From positions 1 through 5,533 of the forward strand of contig VGFB01000325.1 in the NCBI GenBank assembly GCA_016869015.1: a stretch of 5,533 nt of DNA, read 5' to 3'. The notes beneath the pieces are model-generated. The model had not been told where the DNA came from, did not search any database, and saw only the letters and a list, made by a program, of their open reading frames with translations. The stretch comes from Armatimonadota bacterium. GTDB lineage: Bacteria > Armatimonadota > Zipacnadia > Zipacnadales > VGFC01. The position numbers and the translations under genes are program-made. Shown in pieces: positions 1 through 5,533 of the stretch. The number at the start of each line of letters is the position of its first letter. Position 1 is the first letter of the stretch.

Positions 1-136
1 GACTCCCAAGCGCACCATGCTCGACGCCTCCCATCTCGTTCGACAAGGCTGCCCGACCGCCCGCGAGGGGCCGACGTCGGGTAAGTGAACCGCTCCCCCG
101 CTATGTTACACCCCGGTCGAGGGCCGAGGTTGCGCC
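1..136. other. Left-edge region downstream of the glycosidase gene
   Basis: No gene can be firmly supported here. Frame 2 is open from the window edge to a TGA at 86-88. About 22 of its 28 codons end in G or C, so it could be the C-terminal tail of a plus-strand gene converging on the glycosidase, but the peptide is too short to recognise. The stretch also holds a perfect 10-bp palindrome (CCGACGTCGG, 71-80), a short inverted repeat (CCCGAC 52-57 with GTCGGG 76-81) and the hairpin listed separately at 110-130. Confidence 0.3.
110..130 (-). terminator. Weak hairpin after the glycosidase stop codon
   Basis: Read on the minus strand, ACCTCGG (130-124) can pair with CCGGGGT (116-110) to give a 7-bp stem with one G-U pair and a 7-nt loop, starting 6 nt past the TAG stop. 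The position and stem suit a transcription terminator, but no T-run follows, so it is not a canonical intrinsic terminator. In such GC-rich DNA a stem of this size can also occur by chance. Confidence 0.25.
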
Positions 137-2275
137 CTATCTGTCTAGACGCTCAAGGGCTTCGCAGACCTCGCGCTTCGTTTCGGTGATGGCCAGAGGG
201 TCGCGGGAGACCTCCTGGACGCCGAGCGCCACGCGTTGCGTCAGGTCGGCGGCGGACGGAGCGCCCTCAGCGGGGCCGGTGGCGGAGCGCTGCGCCTCGG
301 CCAGCATCGTCAGCAGGTCGTAGTCCTCCACCCCCTCCCGGTAGCACTCCCAGCGGAGGCTGTCGATCGGCGGGCCGGTGCGGTCGGGCGTCGGGTAGAG
401 GAAGAAGCCGCCGCCGTTCTGGGGCTCGTACTGGTTGGGCACCGTCCACGGGTCGGTCTTCCATTGGCTGATCGCCCACCACTCCACCCCCCGGATGTCG
501 TAGCGCCGCAACCGCCACGGGAAGCTGCGGAGGAGCAGCGAGGAGTCGGGCACGTCCAGGCTGTAGAGGTCGTTCTCGTAGGCCCACAGCTCCGCCCCGT
601 GCTCGCGCGCCCTGCGCGCCGCCTCCTCCGAGTAGGTACTGGGCCACGGGAGGCACCAGATGTCCACCAGGTCGAGCAGCTCATCGATGACCCCGGCCGT
701 AAGGTAGATTCTCGCGTCAGGCACGGCCGACTTCACGAGCTCCGCCAGGTGTCGGCAGTTGCCGCGCATCGCCTCATCTTGGGGCTCGTCCCAGATCTGC
801 CAGATCGCGTGGTCCAGCACGCCCTCGGCCCGCAACGCCTCGCCAACCTGCCGGCAGTAGTCGGCGAAGGCCCGGTCGAACTCGGGGCTGAGCACCGTGA
901 AGCCCTGCCACTGGCCGTCCTTCGCGTACCAGCCGCTCGCGTCCCCCAGGAAGATCGAGGGCACGTTGAACACCTGGAAGCCGAAAGGCGCCAGCTTCCC
1001 CGCGATAGCGTCGGGCAGCTTCGAGACATCGACGATCAGCCGGCCCTCCTGGTTAGACAGCGAGACGCCGCCGATGTAGCCCGTCCCCGCGCAACGGTGC
1101 TCCTGCAGGTTCTGCAGGAACAGGTTCTCGTAGCCCGGATGCGACTGCCAGATGCGGGCGATGGTGCGGAGCGTCGGGCGCTCCGGCAGGTCGAACCCAT
1201 AGACGTGCACCCGCAGAGGGACCTGAGCGGAGAGCCCGTCGCCCTCGAGCGCCGCGCGGGCTTCGTAGTCTCCGGCCGGCGTGCCCGGCGGGACGTGGAG
1301 CGTCACCCAGATTGCGGTCGTCTCCCCGGCGGGGAGCGTGAGTGTCCGGTCGGGGAGCAGGGGATCAGGGGTCGGCCCCAGGACGCCGCGGGCCGACGTG
1401 AGGTGATCCACCGGCACCAGCCCGACGAAGTTCGCTCGCCACGCCGAGGCGGGTAACATGCCGGGGCCGGTGGCCTCCGAGAAGGCGACCGAGACGTTCG
1501 GCACGTCACGCTCCGGCCGGAGGCAGACCTGCACCGTCTCACCCTCGTCTCCGGCGGCGAAGAGCCGGATCGGTTCGCCGGCGCTCTCCGGCTCCGTCTC
1601 GAAGGGGTAGACCTTCCGCAGCGGCCCCTCCCACCACAGCGCGACTCCGGGCGCCGGCTCGGGCAGGCGGCTGCCGACGCTCGGCACGACCCACCGGTCG
1701 GGGCTCATCGGCTCGATCGTGAGGTCATCGAGGAGCACCTCAGCCGCCGCGCCGTTCACCCAGAAGGTCAGCACCACCCCGCCCCACTCGTCCTGCGCCA
1801 CGAACTCGCCGGTGAACTGCTGCCAGTGACTCAGGTGCGGTTCGAGCGGCGGCCGCAGGAAGCGCCACCCCTTCTCCTGCCAGGGGGTCAGCGTCTTGCC
1901 CTCCCGATCGGTCGACGCGATGCGCAGCTCGATCATCTGCGGGGCGCGCACGATCTTCATCCAGAGGCTCACGCTGAAGGCGCGGCTCTGGTCGGGGAGC
2001 GCGATCGGCGTCGGGTTTGTCAGCCCGATCAGGACCGGATCACCCTCCGGCTCGTTCGTCAGCCGGATGGCTCGAGCTCCCGCATGAACGTCCTGCGTCT
2101 CCACCGTTGCCTCACCGTGCCGGAAATCCGCGGGCTTCGCGAGGGCCCAACCCTCCAGGCCGGCCTCGAAGTCGCCGTTGGCCACGGGGATCGGAGCGGC
2201 GGCGGCGACGACGCCCCCGCACCAGAGGAGCAAGGCAACAAGGAACGGGCAACCTCGGTGCACGGGAACCCCCAT
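137..2275 (-). CDS. Secreted DUF4091/GH123-type glycoside hydrolase with N-terminal carbohydrate-binding-like domain
   Basis: The protein has 712 residues from the chosen ATG at 2275. Residues 1-27 form a signal peptide: basic HR, a hydrophobic stretch around FLVALLLW, and a small-residue AAAA cleavage site. The cysteine context does not fit a lipobox, so the product is probably exported rather than lipid-anchored. Residues 28-188 resemble a CBM4/9-type jelly roll (opening NGDFEAGLEGW, closing LLDDLTIEP). A beta-rich linker domain follows (about 194-362), ending VHVYGFDLPERPTL, then a TIM-barrel-like region. Family hallmarks are WQIWDEP, with the adjacent acidic pair Asp496-Glu497, and the late WECYREGVEDYDLL (642-655). 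In GH123 beta-N-acetylgalactosaminidases an adjacent Asp-Glu pair drives substrate-assisted catalysis, so this pair is the likely active site. The barrel family is broad and largely uncharacterised, so the substrate is unknown. The frame stays open upstream to an ATG at 2398, but that 41-residue Pro/Arg/Gly-rich extension would bury the signal peptide, so I rejected it. No clear Shine-Dalgarno precedes 2275. Confidence 0.88.
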   Translation of the reverse strand: MGVPVHRGCPFLVALLLWCGGVVAAAAPIPVANGDFEAGLEGWALAKPADFRHGEATVETQDVHAGARAIRLTNEPEGDPVLIGLTNPTPIALPDQSRAFSVSLWMKIVRAPQMIELRIASTDREGKTLTPWQEKGWRFLRPPLEPHLSHWQQFTGEFVAQDEWGGVVLTFWVNGAAAEVLLDDLTIEPMSPDRWVVPSVGSRLPEPAPGVALWWEGPLRKVYPFETEPESAGEPIRLFAAGDEGETVQVCLRPERDVPNVSVAFSEATGPGMLPASAWRANFVGLVPVDHLTSARGVLGPTPDPLLPDRTLTLPAGETTAIWVTLHVPPGTPAGDYEARAALEGDGLSAQVPLRVHVYGFDLPERPTLRTIARIWQSHPGYENLFLQNLQEHRCAGTGYIGGVSLSNQEGRLIVDVSKLPDAIAGKLAPFGFQVFNVPSIFLGDASGWYAKDGQWQGFTVLSPEFDRAFADYCRQVGEALRAEGVLDHAIWQIWDEPQDEAMRGNCRHLAELVKSAVPDARIYLTAGVIDELLDLVDIWCLPWPSTYSEEAARRAREHGAELWAYENDLYSLDVPDSSLLLRSFPWRLRRYDIRGVEWWAISQWKTDPWTVPNQYEPQNGGGFFLYPTPDRTGPPIDSLRWECYREGVEDYDLLTMLAEAQRSATGPAEGAPSAADLTQRVALGVQEVSRDPLAITETKREVCEALERLDR

Positions 2276-2384
2276 CGAGGGGCGCTGCCGGAAAGGAAAC
2301 CCAGGCGCGCCCGACTGTGTATTGCCTTGCGGCGGCGCGAGACGGCTGTCCGGCGGTCGCGCCGCGCCGCCCAAGGGAATCGCC
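2276..2384. promoter_or_regulatory. Divergent intergenic region between glycosidase and GT2 cluster
   Basis: The two genes start back to back about 109 bp apart, so promoters for both are expected here, by inference from layout. I see no convincing -35/-10 pair on either strand. The most visible element is an inverted repeat, GCGGCGCGA (2332-2340) with TCGCGCCGC (2357-2365): a 9-bp perfect stem with a 16-nt loop. It has an alternative register, 2331-2339 with 2363-2371. It lies just ahead of the GT2 ribosome binding site and could be an operator or a leader hairpin. The low-complexity GC composition makes chance repeats likely. Confidence 0.35.
2373..2378 (+). promoter_or_regulatory. Ribosome binding site of the GT2 gene
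   Basis: AAGGGA sits 6 nt before the ATG at 2385. It is an imperfect but well-spaced Shine-Dalgarno sequence. It supports 2385 over the upstream in-frame ATG at 2178, which would add 69 residues unlike any glycosyltransferase. Confidence 0.6.
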
Positions 2385-3110
2385 ATGCGCCTCTCCATCG
2401 TCGTGCCGGTCTACAACGAGGCCGCCACCGTGGGCGAGGTCCTCGCCCGCGTGCTCGCCTTGCCGCTAGACAAGGAGGTGATCGTGGTTGACGACGGTTC
2501 CACGGACGGCACCGCCGCGGCGATAGCGGCGAGGGGCGGCCACGAGCTGGTCTGCCTTCGGCTGGACAGCAATCGCGGGAAGGGCGCCGCAATCCGCGAG
2601 GCTCTGGCGCGGGCAGCCGGCGACTACGTCCTGATCCAGGACGCCGATCTCGAACTGGCCCCCGAGGAGATTCCGCAACTCCTGGCGCCGGTCCTGGAGG
2701 GCCGCGCAACGGTGGTCTACGGCTCCCGGTTCCTGCGCGGCCGAGGGGAAGCCCCCTGGGCCAACTACCTGGGCAACCGGCTGCTCACCGGGCTTGCCAA
2801 CGTGCTGTACGGCTGCCGCCTCACCGACGTGTCGACCGCCTACAAGCTGTTCCCCCGGAGTCTCATCCCACAGCTTGACCTGCAGTGCGCGCGGTTCGAG
2901 TTCTGCCCCGAGATCACGGCGAAGCTCCGACGGCTGGGGCAGTACATTGCGGAAGTGCCGGTCACCTTCCACCCTCGGACCTCCCGCCACGGGAAGAAGC
3001 TCCGTTACCTTCGCGATGGCCTCCGCGCCGCCTGGACTCTCCTCCGCTGGCGCTGCTGGCAACCGGCGCCCGCGGCCGCCCCAGTGCCCTGCGCCCCCCC
3101 GAAGACGTAG
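2385..3110 (+). CDS. GT2 glycosyltransferase, DPM1/polyprenyl-phosphate sugar synthase-like
   Basis: The protein has 241 residues, the size of soluble dolichyl-phosphate-mannose synthase (DPM1)-type enzymes. These move a sugar from a nucleotide donor to a polyprenyl phosphate at the cytoplasmic membrane face. GT-A fold motifs appear in order: the start SIVVPVYNEA (4-13), nucleotide-binding VVDDGSTDG (34-42), the metal-binding DAD in QDADLE (85-90), YGSRF (112-116), the subfamily segment NRLLTGLANVLYG followed by DVSTAYKLF (131-156), FCPEITAKL (173-181), and the basic EVPVTFHPRTSRHGKKL (190-206). There is no C-terminal pair of membrane helices like those of ArnC- or GtrB-type enzymes. The Pro/Ala-rich tail (227-241) looks unstructured. 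The first residues match the family start, which supports the ATG at 2385. Donor and acceptor cannot be read from the sequence. The neighbouring kinase and nucleotidyltransferase make an NDP-hexuronate a reasonable candidate donor. A cell-wall or protein-glycosylation role with another sugar is the alternative. Confidence 0.9.
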   Translation: MRLSIVVPVYNEAATVGEVLARVLALPLDKEVIVVDDGSTDGTAAAIAARGGHELVCLRLDSNRGKGAAIREALARAAGDYVLIQDADLELAPEEIPQLLAPVLEGRATVVYGSRFLRGRGEAPWANYLGNRLLTGLANVLYGCRLTDVSTAYKLFPRSLIPQLDLQCARFEFCPEITAKLRRLGQYIAEVPVTFHPRTSRHGKKLRYLRDGLRAAWTLLRWRCWQPAPAAAPVPCAPPKT

Positions 3111-3229
3111 TGGTCGGCCAACCACGAGGCCGTGGAGCGACCCATGGGACGGCAACGGCATGGGGGCTTTGTCGGCCCCGGCAGGAACTCCTCCTTGTCT
3201 CGCGGAACGCACCTGGCGGTGAGCCTGGC
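3111..3229 (+). other. Intergenic region between GT2 and kinase genes, with short hairpins
   Basis: The gap is 119 bp, long compared with the rest of the cluster. It contains several small potential stem-loops: CCACG (3122-3126) with CGTGG (3131-3135), CCCATG (3141-3146) with CATGGG (3159-3164), and GGGGC (3163-3167) with GCCCC (3175-3179). None is followed by a T-run, so no intrinsic terminator is supported. A 40-codon frame at 3144-3266 has a plausible ribosome site (GGAG 3134-3137) and overlaps the kinase start. Its Gly/Arg/Ser-rich product looks unlike a protein and it is not called a gene. I see no convincing promoter. Confidence 0.3.
3218..3223 (+). promoter_or_regulatory. Ribosome binding site of the kinase gene
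   Basis: GGTGAG lies 6 nt before the ATG at 3230. The reading frame continues open far upstream (to 2885). No ATG, GTG or TTG lies in frame in the preceding few dozen codons, and the site gives about 30 residues before the sugar-binding motif, as in galactokinases. It therefore fixes the start. Confidence 0.65.
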
Positions 3230-4435
3230 ATGCCGGAAGCCTTCCCCCAACGGGTCGCGCGGCTGACCGCGGAGGCCGCGCTGTTCGCGGGCGTGGCCCC
3301 GGACGCGGTCCGCCTCGTCCGCTCGCCGTACCGCATCTGCCCGCTGGGAGCCCACGTCGACCACCAGCTCGGCCGGGTCACGGGCATGGCCCTCGACCGC
3401 AGCCTGCTGCTCGCCTTCGTGCCCACCCCCGATGGGAGGGTGCGCCTCCGCAGCCGAGACCTCGGCGGCGAGGCGTGCTTCACCGTGGCCGAGGCCGCCC
3501 AGGTGCCGAGGGAGGGTTGGGGCCGCTATGCCGCGGGCGCAGTGCTCGCGCTGGCGAGCGCCGGGCTCCCGATCCGCCGAGGCATCGCCGGGGTCCTCGA
3601 GGGCAGCCTCCCGATCGGGGGCCTGAGCTCCTCGGCCGCAGTGAGCATCGCCTATCTACTGGCGCTCGAGACGGCCAACGAGCTGAAGGTGACTCCGGCT
3701 GACAACATCGCGCTCGAGCAGTACGTCGAGAACGTACACATCGGCCTGAACAACGGCATCCTCGATCAGTCCGTCATCCTGCTAAGCGCGCGCAACCGCC
3801 TGCTCTACCTCGACTGCCGCGACGCCGCGTGGGAACTGATCGATCCGCCCGCCGACATGCCCGAGTTCGGCATCGTGGTCGCCTACTCGGGCCTGAGCGA
3901 GTCCCTCGTCGGGACCGGCTACAATCAGCGGGTGGCTGAGTGCCGGGCGGCGGCCGAGGAGTTGCTGCTCCGCAGCGGCCTGGCGGTGCCGGAACGTCCG
4001 GTCTTGCGAGACGTCCCGGTGGAGGCCTTCGAGGCGCACGCGGGCGAGTTGGCGCCGCTCCTGGCGAAGCGCGCGCGCCACTTCTTCGGGGAGGACGGGC
4101 GGGTGATCGCCGGGCGGGAGGCGTGGGCGTCCGGCGATCTGGCGGGCTTCGGGAGGCTGATCAACGAGTCGGGGCGAAGCTCCATCGAGAACTACGAGTG
4201 CGGGAGCGCGGAGCTGATCACGCTCTACGAGGCGCTGCGGGAGACCCCGGGCGTCTACGGGGCGCGCTTCAGCGGAGCCGGCTTCCGGGGCAGTTGCATC
4301 GGCCTGTGCGAACCGGGCGCGGAGGCCCGCATTCGCGAAGCCGTGGACCGGGCCTTCCCTCGGAAGCACCCGCACGTCGCCGATCGCTACGCGGTCCACT
4401 TCTGCCGATCCGACAACGCTGCGGAGGTCCCATGA
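3230..4435 (+). CDS. GHMP-family sugar kinase, probable galacturonokinase (GalAK-like)
   Basis: The protein has 401 residues, the usual size for the galactokinase branch of GHMP kinases. The sugar-binding motif is RSPYRICPLGAHVDHQ (31-46). Arg35, His42 and Asp44 match the galactokinase signature (GRxNLIGEHxDY), but Ala41 replaces the Glu that contacts the sugar 6-hydroxyl region. The ATP phosphate loop is PIGGLSSSAAVS (128-139). The catalytic base is Asp179 in NNGILDQS. Tyr231 lies in GTGYNQR, the equivalent of the sugar-contacting Tyr. Motif 3 is GARFSGAGFRGSCIGL (344-359). The segments GREAWASGDL (295-304), SSIENYECG (317-325) and PGVYGARFSGAGFRG (340-354) closely match Arabidopsis galacturonokinase as I remember it. 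I therefore infer ATP-dependent C1 phosphorylation of D-galacturonate to alpha-D-GalA-1-phosphate in the cytoplasm. The TGA stop overlaps the next gene's ATG (ATGA), indicating coupled translation with the nucleotidyltransferase that would use the product. Galactokinase or another uronate kinase is the alternative. The family is certain; the substrate is about 75% likely. Confidence 0.88.
   Translation: MPEAFPQRVARLTAEAALFAGVAPDAVRLVRSPYRICPLGAHVDHQLGRVTGMALDRSLLLAFVPTPDGRVRLRSRDLGGEACFTVAEAAQVPREGWGRYAAGAVLALASAGLPIRRGIAGVLEGSLPIGGLSSSAAVSIAYLLALETANELKVTPADNIALEQYVENVHIGLNNGILDQSVILLSARNRLLYLDCRDAAWELIDPPADMPEFGIVVAYSGLSESLVGTGYNQRVAECRAAAEELLLRSGLAVPERPVLRDVPVEAFEAHAGELAPLLAKRARHFFGEDGRVIAGREAWASGDLAGFGRLINESGRSSIENYECGSAELITLYEALRETPGVYGARFSGAGFRGSCIGLCEPGAEARIREAVDRAFPRKHPHVADRYAVHFCRSDNAAEVP
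4423..4428 (+). promoter_or_regulatory. Ribosome binding site of the nucleotidyltransferase inside the kinase 3' end
   Basis: GGAGGT sits in the last codons of the kinase, 3 nt before the ATG at 4432. The spacing is tight. With the ATGA stop/start overlap it suggests that ribosomes finishing the kinase reinitiate here, keeping the two enzymes in fixed ratio. Confidence 0.6.
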
Positions 4436-5163
4436 AAGCCCTCGTCCTCGCCGCCGGGTACGGAACGCGCATGCAGCACGTCGGGGGCGGGCTGCCCAAG
4501 CCGCTGCTGCCTGTCGGCGGCCAACCGGTGATCGACTACCTCTTCGATCAGCTCGCCGCCCTGGACGGCCTCGATGAGGCCCTGGTAGTCACCAATGACC
4601 TCCACTACGAGCAGTTCGCGCAGTGGAGTTCCTGCGCGTGTTGCACGGGCATCCGCCTGCTGAACGACGGCACGCGCTGCAATGAGGAGCGGCGGGGAGC
4701 CGTCGGTGACTTGCAGTTCGCCATCGAGTCGGCGGCCCTCGACGACGACCTGCTGGTGGCGGGCGGCGACAACATCTTCCGCTTTCAGATCGCGTCGCTG
4801 GTGACCTTCTTCCGCGAGAAAGGCGCCGACGTCATCGCGGTGCTTCACGAGAGCCGCCCCGAGCGCCTGGTGCGCTCCTCGACCCTGCGCCTGGACGAGG
4901 TGGGTCGCGTGACCGCCTTCGCCGAGAAAGCGCCCACGCCCCTCTCCGACCTGATCTGCCCGCCGCTATACATCTTCCGCCGCGAGACCTTGCCCCGGGT
5001 GCAGGAGTACCTGACGACCGGCGGCTCGTCGGACGCGCCGGGGCACTTCATCGAGTGGCTGCACCGGGAGACGACCGTCTACGGTTTCCTGGCCCCGGAG
5101 GGGCGCTTCGACATCGGAAGCCCCGAGAGCTACCGCGAGGCCTGCGAGCTGCTCGGCGACTGA
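4432..5163 (+). CDS. Sugar-1-phosphate nucleotidyltransferase (RmlA/GlmU-like NTP_transferase family)
   Basis: The protein has 243 residues and is a single nucleotidyltransferase domain with no left-handed beta-helix acyltransferase extension. Motifs are the N-terminal LAAGYGTRM (6-14) for the NTP phosphates, the catalytic Lys23 in LPKPLLPVGG (22-30), a base-recognition region around NDGTRCNEERRGAVGDL (78-94), GGDNIF (111-116) with metal-binding Asp113, FAEKAP (163-168), and FDIGSPESY (226-234), whose Asp227 fits the second metal ligand. It should convert a sugar-1-phosphate and an NTP to NDP-sugar and pyrophosphate. The substrate is inferred from coupling to the kinase: GalA-1-phosphate plus UTP to UDP-galacturonate. 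In plants that step uses the unrelated, larger UDP-sugar pyrophosphorylase, so this would be a different enzyme solution. The base (U, T, G or C) cannot be assigned by eye. A Cys cluster (Cys68, Cys70, Cys71, with Cys83 nearby) is unusual for this family. Confidence 0.9.
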   Translation: MKALVLAAGYGTRMQHVGGGLPKPLLPVGGQPVIDYLFDQLAALDGLDEALVVTNDLHYEQFAQWSSCACCTGIRLLNDGTRCNEERRGAVGDLQFAIESAALDDDLLVAGGDNIFRFQIASLVTFFREKGADVIAVLHESRPERLVRSSTLRLDEVGRVTAFAEKAPTPLSDLICPPLYIFRRETLPRVQEYLTTGGSSDAPGHFIEWLHRETTVYGFLAPEGRFDIGSPESYREACELLGD

Positions 5164-5172
5164 CCCAATCAT

Positions 5173-5214
5173 CGCCGCCGGGGCCTGCAGAGCCTCGATC
5201 CCCAGGAGGTGGCG
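5173..5214 (+). promoter_or_regulatory. Possible hairpin masking the M55 gene ribosome binding site
   Basis: CGCCGCC (5173-5179) can pair with GGTGGCG (5208-5214, one G-U pair), and GGGG (5180-5183) with CCCC (5200-5203). This gives an 11-pair stem with an AGGA bulge and a 16-nt loop. It would put part of the AGGAGGT ribosome site in the stem. Translation of the M55 gene could therefore depend on ribosomes arriving from the upstream gene or on unfolding. This is based only on hand pairing in GC-rich DNA. Confidence 0.3.
5204..5210 (+). promoter_or_regulatory. Consensus ribosome binding site of the M55 gene
   Basis: AGGAGGT, a perfect anti-16S match, lies 6 nt before the ATG at 5217. It is the strongest Shine-Dalgarno in the window and fixes the start. 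Confidence 0.8.
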
Positions 5215-5216
5215 CG

Positions 5217-5533
5217 ATGAAGGTCTACATGACGGCGGACATGGAGGGCGTGTCGGGGCTCGTGCAGTGGGACGCCGCCGACCGTCAGCGGGAGCGGGAG
5301 CTGATCACCGCGGATGTGAACGCGGCGATCGCGGGGGCCTTCGACGGCGGGGCAACCGAGGTCCTGGTCGGGGAGGCCCACGCCAACATGCGCAACCTCC
5401 TCCCCGAGGCCATCGACCGGCGCGTGCGCTTCCTGAGCGGTCAGCCCAAGCCCCTCAACCACATGGCCGGCATCGATGAGTCCTTCGACCTCGCAATGCT
5501 CCTCTGCTACCACGCCCGCTCGGGGGCCCGTCG
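5217..5533 (+). CDS. M55-family D-aminopeptidase (DppA-like), 3' end beyond window
   Basis: Only the first 105 residues are present and the frame is open at the edge. The start MKVYMTADMEGVSGL is the signature of M55 metallopeptidases, whose type member is Bacillus subtilis DppA, a zinc D-aminopeptidase forming a decameric self-compartmentalised ring. Zinc-ligand candidates match the family pattern: Asp8 and Glu10 in ADMEG, His55 in VLVGEAHANM, and His99 in LLCYHAR. The last ligand, a Glu further on, would lie outside the window. The segment SGQPKPLNHMAGID (74-87) also fits the family. There is no signal peptide, so the enzyme is cytoplasmic. Known members release N-terminal D-amino acids from short peptides such as cell-wall fragments. 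It starts 53 bp after the nucleotidyltransferase on the same strand and may be co-transcribed. A direct functional link to sugar activation is not evident. Confidence 0.92.
   Translation, partial: MKVYMTADMEGVSGLVQWDAADRQRERELITADVNAAIAGAFDGGATEVLVGEAHANMRNLLPEAIDRRVRFLSGQPKPLNHMAGIDESFDLAMLLCYHARSGAR

Noticed and set aside
2..88. Possible C-terminal tail of a convergent plus-strand gene
   Set aside because: The third-position GC bias is suggestive, but about 28 codons without a recognisable motif are too little to call a gene.
236..1456. A 406-codon plus-strand frame antisense to the glycosidase
   Set aside because: Its product is an Arg/Val/Leu/Pro-rich sequence with no recognisable motif. 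It lies wholly opposite a well-supported coding region, as expected from GC-biased codons.
2178..2384. A 69-residue N-terminal extension of the GT2 protein
   Set aside because: It overlaps the glycosidase signal-peptide region on the other strand, has no family similarity, and the typical GT2 start and a ribosome site lie at 2385.
2276..2398. A 41-residue N-terminal extension of the glycosidase to ATG 2398
   Set aside because: It would precede a good signal peptide, is Pro/Arg/Gly-rich, and would overlap the start of the divergent GT2 gene.
3163..3179. Hairpin between GT2 and kinase as an intrinsic terminator
   Set aside because: The stem is only 5 bp and no T-run follows.
2885..3229. A 115-residue N-terminal extension of the kinase
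   Set aside because: It overlaps the GT2 gene in another frame. The kinase family normally starts about 30 residues before the sugar-binding motif, as the ATG at 3230 provides.
3940..4431. A 164-residue N-terminal extension of the nucleotidyltransferase
   Set aside because: It is out-of-frame reading of the kinase gene. The family begins exactly at MKALVLAAGYGTRM from 4432.

Overview
This is a GC-rich bacterial window (well over 60% G+C by eye, with strongly GC-biased third codon positions). It is densely coding, with no RNA gene, insertion sequence or CRISPR array that I can see. A secreted DUF4091/GH123-type glycosidase, an M55 metallopeptidase and a plant-like galacturonokinase homologue suggest an environmental polysaccharide-degrading bacterium, for example Armatimonadota, Planctomycetota, Hydrogenedentota or a related lineage. 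That placement is an impression from gene content and was not computed.

Layout: a minus-strand gene (137-2275) encodes a large secreted protein with a carbohydrate-binding-like jelly roll, a beta-sandwich and a DUF4091/GH123-type TIM barrel. A divergent gap of about 109 bp separates it from a plus-strand cluster. That cluster holds a DPM1-like GT2 glycosyltransferase (2385-3110), a GHMP sugar kinase (3230-4435), a small-molecule nucleotidyltransferase (4432-5163, ATGA overlap with the kinase) and the 5' part of an M55 (DppA-type) D-aminopeptidase (5217 to the window edge). The left 136 bases hold only a weak hairpin and perhaps the tail of a convergent gene.

The main interest is the kinase. 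It is not an ordinary galactokinase: its sugar-binding motif reads PYRICPLGAHVDHQ, with Ala where galactokinases have Glu. Its C-terminal half closely matches what I remember of plant galacturonokinase (GalAK). With the coupled nucleotidyltransferase it could form a two-step salvage route: D-galacturonate to GalA-1-phosphate to an NDP-GalA such as UDP-GalA. The adjacent DPM1-like transferase could then load the uronic acid onto a polyprenyl phosphate, as the DPM-like RgtE does in Rhizobium. The kinase specificity is fairly well supported by motifs. The nucleotidyltransferase substrate and the transferase donor are inferred from context. The secreted hydrolase may supply sugars, but its substrate cannot be read from the sequence.
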